Notes: a model not told the origin generated them from the sequence alone. Counted from the stretch's first letter, positions 26,535 through 36,136 are shown. The stretch is DNA of 64,000 nucleotides from Bin87 sp026710825 (GCA_965232815.1 OZ247427.1:1364001-1428000), one strand, 5' to 3'. Made by a program: numbers and translations.

Positions 26535-27320
26535 TTAGGCAAACCGCCACAGTTTGAGTGCCGTCGAACCGAAGATTTTGCTTATATCATCCTGGGGGCA
26601 CCACGACTCCATCTGCTGGATCGTGTAGCGCAGGGAGTTGCGATATCCCTCCCGGTTGGTGCAGCGCGGCCAGTCGGATCCCCACACCATCCGGTCCGAC
26701 CCGAACGCGTCGTACGCCATCCGCACCCACGGCGGCGTGTTGCGATACGGGAACGGCGGGTCGCTGATCTCGCCCATGCCGTGAATCTTGATGACGGTGT
26801 TTGGATAACGGGCCAACTCCAGCGCCTTTCGGTAGGTCGATTCGGGCGGCATCTCCGGCGCTCCGATGGCGTGGATGCCCATGCCGCACAGGTGCTCCAG
26901 GATGAACGTCAGGTTGGGCAGTTCGGCCACCAGCGCATCGAACTCGGGCGACGCGTAACCGTCGGCCGGCCCACCCACGCTCACTGACACGCCCAGGTTG
27001 GCAGCCGCCCGCCAGATCGCCAGCGGATCATTGCCGGGCGAGCGATGAAAGTTGCGGATGCGCAGCGTCTCGGCGCCCGCCGCCTGCAGGCTATCCAGCG
27101 TGTCCGGCGCGGCGGGATCGTCAACATCCACGCGGCACACCACTGAGAAGCGACCCGGGAACCGCCCGATGCACTCCAGCACGTACGAGTTGTCCAGCGT
27201 CGCCGTGGACTGCACCAGGACCGTTTTGGAGACGCCGTTCAGCTCCATCTGCGCCAGCAGCATTTCGACGGGTTCGTAGTGGTCGCGTCCGATATGGACG
27301 TGGGTATCTACAATCAGCAT
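26535..27320 (-). CDS. Amidohydrolase family protein (amidohydrolase 2 type)
   Basis: This 261-residue metal-dependent TIM-barrel hydrolase starts I-V-D-T-H-V-H-I-G (the H-x-H metal motif at residues 7-9). Other ligands fit F-I-L-E-H-L-C-G, K-I-H-G-M-G and the terminal G-S-D-W-P-R. The family includes decarboxylases and lactonases for organic acids. GAGGTGG sits before ATG 27320. It is divergent from the Rieske gene and lies 87 nt upstream of the second binding-protein gene. The substrate is unknown. Confidence 0.9.
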   Translation of the reverse strand: MLIVDTHVHIGRDHYEPVEMLLAQMELNGVSKTVLVQSTATLDNSYVLECIGRFPGRFSVVCRVDVDDPAAPDTLDSLQAAGAETLRIRNFHRSPGNDPLAIWRAAANLGVSVSVGGPADGYASPEFDALVAELPNLTFILEHLCGMGIHAIGAPEMPPESTYRKALELARYPNTVIKIHGMGEISDPPFPYRNTPPWVRMAYDAFGSDRMVWGSDWPRCTNREGYRNSLRYTIQQMESWCPQDDISKIFGSTALKLWRFA

Positions 27321-27463
27321 GGGCAAACCACCTCACGTAACGGCTAAAACGAGCGGAAGGATACATGCCATGCCGATTTTTGTATAATGCGGCCTGACGT
27401 CTTGGAACGCTGATGGGCCGACGCCGGCCTGATTCCATCCGTACCCGAGGAGGTAACGCCGCC

Positions 27464-28768
27464 ATGATTTCGCAGGCAGATAACATTGCGCTGACCCAGG
27501 TCGGCCCCGGGACACCCATGGGCGAGCTGATGCGCCGGTACTGGATGCCGGCCCTGCTTTCGTGGGAACTGGCCGAACCGGATGGCGAACCCGTTCGCGT
27601 GAAGCTCCTGGGTGAGCAGCTCGTCGCTTTCCGCGACACCGATGGCCGCATTGGACTGCTGGAAGAACTCTGTCCGCATCGCCTGGTGTCGCTGTGGCTG
27701 GGGCGGAACGAAGAGTGTGGCCTGCGCTGCGTGTATCACGGGTGGAAATTCGACGTGAACGGCCAGTGCACCGACATGATGAACGAGCCGGCCGACAGCG
27801 ACTTTCCGTCCAAGATGACCACCACGGCCTACCCGACCATGGAGATGGGCGGCGTCATCTGGGCATATATGGGGCCGAAAGAGCACATGCCGCCGCCGCC
27901 CAAGTTCGAGTGGGCCGCCGTCGCGGACACTCACCGCCACGTGACCAAGAACATGCAGGAGTGCAACTGGCTGCAGGCGCTGGAAGGCGGCATCGACTCC
28001 GCCCACGCCACCATCCTGCACCGCACGCTGCGCCCCGACACCAAGCACGCTGGCCTGCGCGTCGACTCGCCCCATGTGCAGGGCAAGCCGCCGGAACTTG
28101 AGGTGGACATCACCGACTACGGCTACCGCTATGCCGGCATCCGCTCACTGGGCGACGAGGGTAACCACGTCCGCGCGTACCACTTCATCATGCCCTTCCA
28201 CCAGATTCGCGCCAGCCAGCGCGGTTATCGCGGACGGCCGGGGCCGGTGGGCTTCCTGGCGTCCGGCCACATGTGGGTCCCCATGGACGACAACAGCGTC
28301 ATGGTCTGGAACTGGGACCTCTCCTACGACGACCCAATCGAATCTGAAGAACGCACGGAGATGGACCGCAGCTATGGGCGCGGGCCGGAGCATATGCTTG
28401 ACAGCTTCCGCACCAGGGTCAATCGGGACAACAACTGGATGATCGACCGGTCGGTGCAGAAGACCGAGACCTTCAGCGGCATCGACGGCGTGAACGCCCA
28501 GGACGTTGCGGTGCAGGAGAGCATGGGCCACGTCGTCGACCGCACCCGCGAGAATCTGAGCCGCACCGACATGGCCATCATCTACGCGCGTCGCCAGCTA
28601 TTGCAGGCTACCCGCACCGTAGCCGAGGGCGGCATCCCGCCCGGCGCCGGCGACAACTACTACATGCTCCGGCCCGCCCAGGCCGTCCTGCCCGTAGGCG
28701 TGGATTGGCGCGACGCCCTGTGGGAAGACCTCTACCCCGACGGTTCCCAACAGCGCAACGGCAAGTAG
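27464..28768 (+). CDS. Rieske non-heme iron oxygenase, alpha subunit type
   Basis: This 434-residue protein has a Rieske [2Fe-2S] site from C70-P-H72 and C89-V-Y-H92 followed by G-W-K-F. The mononuclear iron site fits G-G-I-D-S-A-H-A-T-I-L-H near residue 175. It resembles phthalate 4,5-dioxygenase-type single-component oxygenases. GAGGAGG precedes ATG 27464 by 10 nt. No reductase or ferredoxin gene is adjacent, so electrons must come from elsewhere. It likely hydroxylates or demethylates an aromatic or cyclic substrate. Confidence 0.93.
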   Translation: MISQADNIALTQVGPGTPMGELMRRYWMPALLSWELAEPDGEPVRVKLLGEQLVAFRDTDGRIGLLEELCPHRLVSLWLGRNEECGLRCVYHGWKFDVNGQCTDMMNEPADSDFPSKMTTTAYPTMEMGGVIWAYMGPKEHMPPPPKFEWAAVADTHRHVTKNMQECNWLQALEGGIDSAHATILHRTLRPDTKHAGLRVDSPHVQGKPPELEVDITDYGYRYAGIRSLGDEGNHVRAYHFIMPFHQIRASQRGYRGRPGPVGFLASGHMWVPMDDNSVMVWNWDLSYDDPIESEERTEMDRSYGRGPEHMLDSFRTRVNRDNNWMIDRSVQKTETFSGIDGVNAQDVAVQESMGHVVDRTRENLSRTDMAIIYARRQLLQATRTVAEGGIPPGAGDNYYMLRPAQAVLPVGVDWRDALWEDLYPDGSQQRNGK

Positions 28769-28791
28769 ACGGTCAAGTCTCCATGAAACCG

Positions 28792-28823
28792 ATGTAGGGG
28801 CGAACAATTATTCGCCCCTACAT
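28792..28823. repeat. GTAGGGGCGAA palindrome
   Basis: ATGTAGGGGCGAA and TTCGCCCCTACAT form a 13-bp stem around CAATTA, 23 nt past the Rieske gene. It belongs to a family of GGGGCGAA...TTCGCCCC palindromes in this window and could also work as a terminator. Confidence 0.75.
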
Positions 28824-28883
28824 TGACAGCGGTTTTCGTCCAGACGATGTTGGTCTCAAGGTACCGGGTGAGGTCGGGGTGAG

Positions 28884-28998
28884 TTATGCGTTTGCGGCGG
28901 ATTTTAGGGCGGTCAGCGTGCCGCCGTTGCCGGCGGTAGGCACGAGCATCAGGTCGGCGGAGACCACCGGGGGAGCGGCAACCGCACCTTCCAGGGTG
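28884..28998 (-). pseudogene. 3'-end remnant of a second PQQ-propeller gene
   Basis: Read on the minus strand this encodes T-L-E-G-A-V-A-A-P-P-V-V, then L-V-P-T-A-G-N-G-G-T-L-T-A-L and K-S-A-A-N-A-stop. This is a diverged copy of the last 30 residues of the intact PQQ-propeller gene next to it. The 91 bases 28908-28998 align with 29074-29164 without gaps at roughly 80 percent identity. No upstream part of a second gene remains, so it is a fragment. Confidence 0.8.
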
Positions 28999-29021
28999 TT
29001 TTCCATCAGGTATGGGCGAAC

Positions 29022-29072
29022 GGGATTTCACCCTCACCCTGGCCCCCTCCCATCAAGGGGGAGGGGATCTTA
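29022..29072. repeat. Inserted palindromic element at the end of the PQQ gene
   Basis: The segment holds CCCTCACCCTGGC followed by CCCCTCCC-loop-GGGAGGGG. It separates the remnant from the intact gene. The stop codon and last four residues of the intact gene (R-S-P-P-P, stop) are read out of this element. Confidence 0.65.
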
Positions 29073-30543
29073 AGGCGGTCAGCGTGCCGCCGTTGCCGGC
29101 GGTTGGCACCAGGAGCAGGTCGCCGGCGACGATGGGAGCAGCGACGACGGGGCCTTCCAGGGTTGCGGTCCATTGCTGGGAGCCGTCGGCGACGGATAGC
29201 GCTGTCACGCGGCCGTGTTCGTCGCCGATGAGGGCAACCGGGCCGGCTATGGTAGCAGGAGTGGTGACGTCGACGGAGAGGTCGGTTTCCCAGAGGATTG
29301 AGCCGTTGGCAGCGTCGAGTCCGAAGACCGGACCGGCGGCATCAGCGACTACGGCGATTTGGTCGGAAACGGCCGGCTGGTAGGGTTGCTTGCCGGCAAT
29401 CCTGGTGGACCAGACGGTGCCCTGCTGGACCGGGGGCTGCTTGGCAAAGCCCCAAACGGCCAACTGGGTACGCACGTAATAGATGGGGCGTTCCAGCGGG
29501 TAGCGATGGCCACGGTAGTCGATGCCCCAGACGCGGGCCCGGTTGCCGTCCCGCCGGACGCCGTTGCTGCTGATGTGAAGCAGGTCGTCGGTCACCACGG
29601 GACTACCGCGAGTCCAGCGTCCCTCGCCGGCGTTGTAAATCATGCGGAGCTTTCCGGTGTTGACGTTGAGGACGTGGATCCTGGCATCGTTGGAGGTGGC
29701 GATGAGCAGGCCATCGTTGACAGCCGGCGGGGCGACGACCCAATCGCTCAGACGATAGTCCCACAGGGTTTCGCCGGTGGCGGCGTCCAGGGCCAGCAGG
29801 CGGTCGCGATCGGTCTCGGCGACGAAGAGGCGGCCATCGGCAACGGTGGGCGACGGCAGTGAGGCTACCGGAAGGCGTTTGGACCAGACCACATCTCCGG
29901 TGGTTTCATCCAGCGCTGAAACAACGCCCGGCTTGAACACCACGAACACCAACCCATCGGATATCGCAGGGGTAACGGCGGCGAGGAGGCCGGAGTCGTA
30001 ACGCCAGAGGAGTGCGCCGGTATCACGGTCCAAGGCGACGACGCTGCCGTCTTCGGCGGTAACAAAGACGCGACCACCGGCGACGGCAGGGGGCGCTACG
30101 ATGGGAGCGCCGGCAGCGTATTCCCACAAGGTCTCGGGCGCATCGCTGAGCGACAGGGACGGTAGCACGGCCGCGGATGAGTTGGTGACGCCGCCATTGG
30201 CCTGGGGCCAATCACCGGGGGCGGGAAGGACGGAAGTGTCGCCGATGGCGGTGGACGGCTGAGGAGGGTCCGGCGGCAGACCGGTGTAGGCCCAGAGGAC
30301 GTACATCAACAGGCCAAGCAACGGCAGAACGACGATGGCGACCCGCGTCAAACGATTGCGGAGGAAGTCAAGGCGAACCCGGCGGGAACGCTGCTGAGCC
30401 TCGGCGGCGGCGACGGTCTCAAGGCCGGAAAACGCGCCGCATTGGGCACACCGGGAGGCCGGTGTGGACAGGTCGTTGAGGTGGCCGCAGAAACGACAGA
30501 GGAGGACGTTTGCCTCCTCCGATTGTGACGGATTGGCGCTCAC
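29053..30543 (-). CDS. Membrane-anchored PQQ-like beta-propeller protein with zinc ribbon
   Basis: This 496-residue protein starts with a zinc ribbon (C-R-F-C near residue 17 and C-A-Q-C near 32). One transmembrane helix follows (about residues 65-85, V-A-I-V-V-L-P-L-L-G-L-L), then an outside beta-propeller of PQQ-type blades with repeated A-L-D-x-x-T-G-x-x-x-W patterns. The GTG at 30543 lies 5 nt after the hydantoinase stop, so the genes are coupled. Cofactor binding cannot be judged; BamB-like scaffolds look the same. The last residues come from an inserted repeat. Confidence 0.85.
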   Translation of the reverse strand: MSANPSQSEEANVLLCRFCGHLNDLSTPASRCAQCGAFSGLETVAAAEAQQRSRRVRLDFLRNRLTRVAIVVLPLLGLLMYVLWAYTGLPPDPPQPSTAIGDTSVLPAPGDWPQANGGVTNSSAAVLPSLSLSDAPETLWEYAAGAPIVAPPAVAGGRVFVTAEDGSVVALDRDTGALLWRYDSGLLAAVTPAISDGLVFVVFKPGVVSALDETTGDVVWSKRLPVASLPSPTVADGRLFVAETDRDRLLALDAATGETLWDYRLSDWVVAPPAVNDGLLIATSNDARIHVLNVNTGKLRMIYNAGEGRWTRGSPVVTDDLLHISSNGVRRDGNRARVWGIDYRGHRYPLERPIYYVRTQLAVWGFAKQPPVQQGTVWSTRIAGKQPYQPAVSDQIAVVADAAGPVFGLDAANGSILWETDLSVDVTTPATIAGPVALIGDEHGRVTALSVADGSQQWTATLEGPVVAAPIVAGDLLLVPTAGNGGTLTALRSPPP

Positions 30544-30548
30544 GTGGA

Positions 30549-32000
30549 CTAGAAGGCGGGACGCTGGAGTACAGCCGGGTCGATGCGGCGGCGGACGCGC
30601 TGGCCATCGGAGGGATCGCCGAGAAGCTGGCCGTTGTCGACCATGACCTTGCCGCGCAGGATGACGGTGGTGGGCCAGCCGAAGATCTCCCAACCCTCCC
30701 ACGGGCTGTAGTCGCGGAGGTGGAGGTCGTCCATGGTCAGGCGCTTGTGGATGGTGGGGTCGATGATGGCGAGGTCGGCGTCGCTGCCGGGGGCGATGAC
30801 ACCCTTCTGCGGGTACATGCCGAGCAGGCGGGCGGCGTTGGTGGAGGTGATGTTGGCGAACTGGGTGAGGGACATGCCGCGCCGTACGACGGCCTCTGAA
30901 TAGTTGACGCCCATGCGGATTTCGATGCCGATGTTGCCGCCGCGCATGTCCTGCACGTTGAGGCCGGCAGTCTTATCGATGTAGGTGGTAAAGCTGCTGT
31001 CGGTGGCGGTGAAGGTGAGGTCGTTGCCCAACAGACCGGACCAGAGTTCGGTGCCGTCCTCGGGATACTTGAGGGACGGGTAGGTGTGGTACTTCATGCC
31101 ATCTGGTTCGCGGTACTGCCAGGAGTTGAAGGACAGGGCGAGGGTGAGCACCTCGCCGTAGACGGCCTGACCGCGGCTGCGGGCGGCAGCCACGGCGTTG
31201 ACTCCGTCGGCGCCGGTGACGTGGACGAAGTACATGCCGGCGCCGGTCTGTTCGGCGATGCGTATGACGTCGCGGAAGGCGATGTCCTCAACCTCCTTGG
31301 AGTGGATGAGGTTCGCGTTCCACCAGTCCCACATGCCCCGCTGGTGAGCGACGAGGTAGTTGTACATGACGATCTCGTCGTCCTCGGCATGGACGGCGAG
31401 GACACCGTCGTGTCGGGCCAGTTGGGCCGTCAGGTCGGCCAGGCGACCATTGTCGATGCGCCCGACGGGCGTGAGGCTGAGCGGGGGATCTGCGGGCGGG
31501 CGGATATTGGTGGTGAAAATCTTGACACTTGGGAAGTCGTTGTTGATGAGTTCGCTGACGCGGGCGATGCTGTCTGCGGTGTTGCTGCTGCGGTAGATGA
31601 CGTGGGCGGAATAGTCGGCGTAGGTGTTTCCCTCCCACACCTTCAGGAAATCGAGGATGCCGCCGACGAGTTCGCCATCGTTGGGAGCGGGGGCGAAATC
31701 AACGACGGTGGTGGTGCCGCCCCAGATTGCGCCGAGGGAGTGTTCCAACGGGCCGGCGTTGGGAACACCGGCGACCTGCTGGTGCACGCCGGGCTGGACG
31801 TTGGCGGCGGCGTGGATGTGAGGCTCGATACCGCCGGGGGTGACGATGCGACCGGTGGCGTCAACGGTCTGAACGGCCTCGTCAATGAGGGTTCCGGGCG
31901 CGCCGATGGCAACGATGCGGCCGTCCTGGACGCCGATGTCCACGGCGGCGGCCTCGCTGGGCATGACGACAGTACCGCCGGTGATCAGCAGATCAAACAT
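30549..32000 (-). CDS. Dihydropyrimidinase / D-hydantoinase family amidohydrolase
   Basis: This 483-residue cyclic amidohydrolase has the metal motif H61-I-H63, a Lys in S-V-K-I-F (the position normally carbamylated), His in V-H-A-E-D-D and F-V-H-V-T-G, and a C-terminal G-S-D-A-D-L-A-I-I-D strand. It would open hydantoin or dihydropyrimidine rings in nitrogen scavenging. GGAGGG 6 nt before ATG 32000 sets the start; a longer reading upstream has no similarity. It is co-transcribed with the PQQ-propeller gene. Confidence 0.92.
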   Translation of the reverse strand: MFDLLITGGTVVMPSEAAAVDIGVQDGRIVAIGAPGTLIDEAVQTVDATGRIVTPGGIEPHIHAAANVQPGVHQQVAGVPNAGPLEHSLGAIWGGTTTVVDFAPAPNDGELVGGILDFLKVWEGNTYADYSAHVIYRSSNTADSIARVSELINNDFPSVKIFTTNIRPPADPPLSLTPVGRIDNGRLADLTAQLARHDGVLAVHAEDDEIVMYNYLVAHQRGMWDWWNANLIHSKEVEDIAFRDVIRIAEQTGAGMYFVHVTGADGVNAVAAARSRGQAVYGEVLTLALSFNSWQYREPDGMKYHTYPSLKYPEDGTELWSGLLGNDLTFTATDSSFTTYIDKTAGLNVQDMRGGNIGIEIRMGVNYSEAVVRRGMSLTQFANITSTNAARLLGMYPQKGVIAPGSDADLAIIDPTIHKRLTMDDLHLRDYSPWEGWEIFGWPTTVILRGKVMVDNGQLLGDPSDGQRVRRRIDPAVLQRPAF

Positions 32001-32276
32001 TTTCAGCCCTCCGGGACGGCGCAACGGGTCGCGCCAAGTTGGTGCATGGTAGCACAAACGCCGGAGCGGAGAGACGAATATACCGGGATGAACGGGATAG
32101 GCAGTATGTTTTTGAGTAACGGAATGGGTCGGCACACCATCCATGAGAGTCCCATGGGATTGTGGGTTTCGACTCCGAACGAAGACCTGCGATGGACTCA
32201 CCATGATGGGCGCCCAAAACGCAGGCATGGAAAAGTGGGCACGCTTGAGCCACTCTCTCGTGAAAGGGAGGGGAGT

Positions 32277-33407
32277 TCAGCCGAGGGCCTGGGCGAGGTC
32301 GGCGATGAGGTCGTCTGGGTGTTCGAGGCCGACGGAAACGCGGAGGAGGTCGTCGGGCGTGGCGGAATCGGGGCCTTCGATGGATGCGCGGTGCTCGATG
32401 AGGCTCTGGGTTCCGCCGAGGCTGGTGGCGCGGACGAAGAGGCGGACGTTGGCGGCGACGCGCATGGCGGCCTCTTTTCCGCCGGCAACCTGGAACGAGA
32501 GCATCCCGCCGAAGTCGGCCATCTGGCCGGCCGCGACGGCGTGGCCCGGATGGTCGGGCAGGCCAGGGTAGTGAACGGCGGCGACGTTGGGATGGTCGTG
32601 GAGGAAACGGGCAATCCTGCCGGCGTTGGAGCAGTGGGCGGGCATGCGGACGTGGAGGGTTCGTATGCCGCGCAGGGTTAGCCAGCAGTCGAAGGGCGAC
32701 GGCACCGCGCCGTGGAGGTTCTGGATGAGGCGGACGCGCTGGAAGAAGTCGGTGTTGGCCGCGCTGACGACTGCGCCGCCGGTGACGTCCTCGTGGCCGC
32801 CGAGGTACTTGGTGGTGGAGTGGACGACCATATCGGCGCCGAGCGCCAGCGGGCGTTGCAGCACGGGGGTGCCCCAGGTGTTGTCGCAGACGCAGAGGGC
32901 GCCGGCGGATGCTGCGATGCCTGCCATCTTCGCGATGTCGGTGATTTTCAGCTGGGGGTTGGATGGAGTTTCGACCCAGATCATGCGGGTGTTGGGCTGG
33001 ACGGCGCGGCGCACGTTGTCGGCGTCGGTCATGTCGACGAACGTGGTGTGCAATCCCCACGGTGCGAAGACCTGGCGCAGCAGGTGGGCGATGCCATGGT
33101 AGCAGTCGTCGGGGGCGATGATGTGGTCGCCCGGCGCGAGAGCCTGGAACACCGCCCCGGCGGCGGCGGAACCGGAGGCGAAGGCAGCGGCCACCGCGTC
33201 GCCGGAATCGCCGCCCTCCAGCAGGGCGAGCAGGTTTTCCAGAGAGTGGCGGTTGGGGTTGTCGGAACGGGAGTAGACGAAGCCGCGGGAGTAGTCGCCG
33301 TCGGGATCACGCTCGAAGGTGGTGGACAGGTAGATGGGCGGAGCGACGGCGCCGGTGGCGGAGTCGGGTTGGTGGGCGGCCTGGGCGGCGATGGTTTCGG
33401 GGTTCAT
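32277..33407 (-). CDS. Trans-sulfuration PLP enzyme (cystathionine gamma-synthase/lyase family)
   Basis: This PLP-dependent Cys/Met metabolism enzyme has 376 residues. The PLP lysine is K200 in V-H-S-T-T-K-Y-L-G-G-H. The Tyr of Y-S-R-S-D-N-P-N-R and the F-A-S-G-S-A-A motif hold the phosphate, and V-C-D-N-T-W marks the ring-stacking Asp. Members are cystathionine gamma-synthases, lyases or methionine gamma-lyases; the sequence alone does not decide. It is a single gene, with 276 nt before the hydantoinase gene on the same strand. Confidence 0.93.
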   Translation of the reverse strand: MNPETIAAQAAHQPDSATGAVAPPIYLSTTFERDPDGDYSRGFVYSRSDNPNRHSLENLLALLEGGDSGDAVAAAFASGSAAAGAVFQALAPGDHIIAPDDCYHGIAHLLRQVFAPWGLHTTFVDMTDADNVRRAVQPNTRMIWVETPSNPQLKITDIAKMAGIAASAGALCVCDNTWGTPVLQRPLALGADMVVHSTTKYLGGHEDVTGGAVVSAANTDFFQRVRLIQNLHGAVPSPFDCWLTLRGIRTLHVRMPAHCSNAGRIARFLHDHPNVAAVHYPGLPDHPGHAVAAGQMADFGGMLSFQVAGGKEAAMRVAANVRLFVRATSLGGTQSLIEHRASIEGPDSATPDDLLRVSVGLEHPDDLIADLAQALG

Positions 33408-33631
33408 GGGGGCGATTCCATGTCGGCGTAGGTTCGGCGCAAACGAAGGCGGGCTCGGGCGTGATTTCGATCGCGTAAGTGTAACCTATAGGGATATGGC
33501 ACGGCCCACCACAGGAGGTCAACTGGAAGATGATCTCCCACATCACACCAGCAACCACCTTGTTTGTATACTGATTACGGATTTAACGACGGCTCTGCGG
33601 TTCGGTGAAACCTGCGGAAGAGATTGGCCGC

Positions 33632-34450
33632 ATGAATAACAAGCAATTCGAGCATTCACTGGACGACTTGTTACTCCAAGTTGCTGGAGCCACACAAATC
33701 TTTAGTGGCCGGAAAGACGCTTGGAGTTGGGGATTCTATCTGTACCACACGATTACTGACACCACCGACTTCTATAACGGGTTCAAGTCTGAGATGGCAC
33801 ACAGACGAACTAAAACGGCCGCTGTGTTGTCTAGATCAATCTACGAGGCATACACAAGATTGCACGAAGTGAATGATCCTCTGGACGTCGACGATAAAGA
33901 GGTGCCAGCCGAGGGCGAAGCTAGCCGGCCGCTGGAGGTTGATCAAGACGATTTCATGCGGTCCTGGCTAGCGTTCAACCACCAAGAATATGTCCGGTTC
34001 TTAAATGATTTGCTCCAACATGATAAACACATGATGCGCGACTCGTTCATAGAGAGCGCTACTATGGAGCGTGACCGAATCCAAGAGGAATTGAGCGGAG
34101 CACCGACCAAGACGAAACGTAATTGGAAGAATTCATCCCATATAGATGAGAGGCGGATACGCGAGCATTTGTGGCGAGAAATTGGAGAGGGGCGTCCAGA
34201 CATGGCGCAGAGAGTCCACCGCATAATGCAAACGTGGGCCTCATCATACGTCCATATGAATATCACGCACGCTTTTTGGGCAGATTTAGTCACCAGCGTG
34301 GTGCCCGTCGCCGTATGCGACTTCATGCAGATAGCCATGGAATTGTGCTATCGGAAGGAAGTAATGGGAATTCAAGCGTTGATGATATCTAAGCAATTCA
34401 ATGAGTTGCTCCAGGCAACGGCGGCACATATAGATGAGCGAGCAGGATAA
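33632..34450 (+). CDS. Unknown helical protein, DUF5677-like
   Basis: This 272-residue all-helical protein contains A-V-L-S-R-S-I-Y-E-A-Y near residue 66, W-L-A-F-N-H-Q-E-Y and S-S-Y-V-H-M-N-I-T-H. This layout is seen in DUF5677-type proteins of unknown function. Base composition is AT-richer than both neighbours, suggesting transfer. GGAAGAG precedes ATG 33632; a GTG nine codons upstream is possible. It stands alone between two minus-strand genes. Confidence 0.7.
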   Translation: MNNKQFEHSLDDLLLQVAGATQIFSGRKDAWSWGFYLYHTITDTTDFYNGFKSEMAHRRTKTAAVLSRSIYEAYTRLHEVNDPLDVDDKEVPAEGEASRPLEVDQDDFMRSWLAFNHQEYVRFLNDLLQHDKHMMRDSFIESATMERDRIQEELSGAPTKTKRNWKNSSHIDERRIREHLWREIGEGRPDMAQRVHRIMQTWASSYVHMNITHAFWADLVTSVVPVAVCDFMQIAMELCYRKEVMGIQALMISKQFNELLQATAAHIDERAG

Positions 34451-34530
34451 ATTCGGAACGAGCGTTACCGTCCTAATCCAATTCGGTATAACCCCCTCAC
34501 AACTTTTGTCGGGACGTTCGCGATAAATGC

Positions 34531-34558
34531 GCAGGGGCGACGGTAGCGTCGCCCCTGC
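34531..34558. repeat. GCAGGGGCGAC palindrome
   Basis: GCAGGGGCGAC and GTCGCCCCTGC form an 11-bp stem around a 6-nt loop, between two convergent genes. It may end both transcripts, and it belongs to the GGGGCGA palindrome family. Confidence 0.75.
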
Positions 34559-34582
34559 GGTTCGGTGGGGTGTTTGCGGGAA

Positions 34583-36136
34583 TCAGACGCCGGATTTGAT
34601 GAATTCGGCGACGCGCTCGCCGATCATGATGGTGGTGGCGTTGGTGTTGGCGCGGATGACGTCGGGCATGACGGAGGCGTCGGCGACGCGTAGGCCCTGG
34701 AGTCCGTGGACCTGCCCGTGCTGGTTGACGACGGCCATGGGGTCGCTGTCGGGGCCCATCTTGCAGGTGCCGGCGATGTGGTGCTGGGTGTAGGCGTTGC
34801 GCAGGATCCAGGCGTCGAGGGTGTCATCGTTGACGAGGTCGGCGTCGGTGGGGTTGAGGCGCTCGACGATGAAGTCCTTGAATGGGGAGCTTTCGGCGAT
34901 TTCCAAGGCCTTGCGGATGGCTTGGCGCATGCGCTGGCGGTCGTAGGGGTCGCTGAAAAGCTGGTAGTCCAGGTCGGGCTGGACGGTGGGGTCGGTGGAC
35001 TGGAGGGAGATGCGGCCGAAACCGACGGCGTTCTGGAGGCCGACGCTGAGGCCGAAATGGAAGCCCTCGCCGTCGTAGGACACGCTGGCCGGCCGGTGCT
35101 CGCTGGTCATCAGGGTGGGCGTGATCTGGAAGTCCGATTTGGTGGGTGAGTCGTCGGCGCTCCAGCGCAGGCCGACCTGGATGTTGGGCGCGAAGGTGTC
35201 GGGTTCCTCGCCGTCGCCGCGGAACAGGATGTAGGCGGCGGGATGGTCGCGGAAGTTCATGCCCACGCCGGGGAGTTCGTGGTTGACGGGGATGCCGATC
35301 TCGCGCAGGTGATCGGCGGGGCCGATGCCGGAGAGCAGCAGTATCTGGGCGGAGCCGATGGTGCCGCTGCACAGGACGATCTCGTTGCCCTCGACGGTGA
35401 AGACTTCGCCGCCGCTCTGCACCTCAACTCCAACGGCGCGGTTGCCATCGAGGATGACCCGGTGGGCGTGGATGTTGCCGCGCACGGTGAGGTTGAGGCG
35501 ATGGCGGGCGGTGTTGAGGAACGTGAGCGACGTGCTCATGCGCACGCCATCGATGTTGTTCATGGGGCGCGGCGAGATGGCGGTGTAGCAGTCGGGAGCG
35601 TTCTGGTCGGGATGCTCGGGGATGCCCAGGGCGACGCAGGCATCGTAGAAGGCGGTGTTGAAGGGGAGCCAGTCCTCGCGCTTAGGACGGCGCACCGGCA
35701 GCGGGCCTTCGGAGCCGTGGAAGTCGTCGCCGCCGAAGTCCCAGTCGTTCTCCAGCTTGCGGAAGAAGGGCAGGCAGTCGGTGAATTTCCACTCGTCGTT
35801 GCCCCACTCGGCCCACAGGTCATAGTCCTCGGGGATGCCTCGGAAGACGACCTGGCCGTTGATGGACGATGAGCCGCCCATGGCCCAGCCCCGGGGGATG
35901 ACCATTGGCTCGCTCTGGGAGGAATTGGCGCGGCCGCGCAGGTCCCAGCTATGGGGGCCGTAGGCGGAGAGCCAGGTGTTGTTGCCCTGCTTGAGGTCCT
36001 GGGGGAGATGCTCGAAGTCGGGATAGTCGGGGCCGGCCTCGAGGAGGATGACGGTCTTGTCGGTCTGCTCGGAGAGGCGGGTGGCCATGACACAGCCGGC
36101 GGAACCGCCGCCGACCACGATGTAGTCGTACTTCAT
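34583..36136 (-). CDS. GMC family FAD-dependent oxidoreductase
   Basis: This 517-residue enzyme is of the choline dehydrogenase/alcohol oxidase type. The FAD site is V-V-G-G-G-S-A-G-C near residue 7. GMC signature 1 falls in R-G-W-A-M-G-G-S-S-S-I-N, and signature 2 in C-S-G-T-I-G-S-A-Q-I-L-L-L-S-G-I-G-P. The active-site pair fits the His in Q-H-H-I-A-G-T-C-K-M-G and the Asn in R-A-N-T-N-A-T-T. ATG 36136 was chosen because the FAD motif begins right after it and AGGAG lies upstream. It oxidises an unknown alcohol. Confidence 0.94.
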   Translation of the reverse strand: MKYDYIVVGGGSAGCVMATRLSEQTDKTVILLEAGPDYPDFEHLPQDLKQGNNTWLSAYGPHSWDLRGRANSSQSEPMVIPRGWAMGGSSSINGQVVFRGIPEDYDLWAEWGNDEWKFTDCLPFFRKLENDWDFGGDDFHGSEGPLPVRRPKREDWLPFNTAFYDACVALGIPEHPDQNAPDCYTAISPRPMNNIDGVRMSTSLTFLNTARHRLNLTVRGNIHAHRVILDGNRAVGVEVQSGGEVFTVEGNEIVLCSGTIGSAQILLLSGIGPADHLREIGIPVNHELPGVGMNFRDHPAAYILFRGDGEEPDTFAPNIQVGLRWSADDSPTKSDFQITPTLMTSEHRPASVSYDGEGFHFGLSVGLQNAVGFGRISLQSTDPTVQPDLDYQLFSDPYDRQRMRQAIRKALEIAESSPFKDFIVERLNPTDADLVNDDTLDAWILRNAYTQHHIAGTCKMGPDSDPMAVVNQHGQVHGLQGLRVADASVMPDVIRANTNATTIMIGERVAEFIKSGV

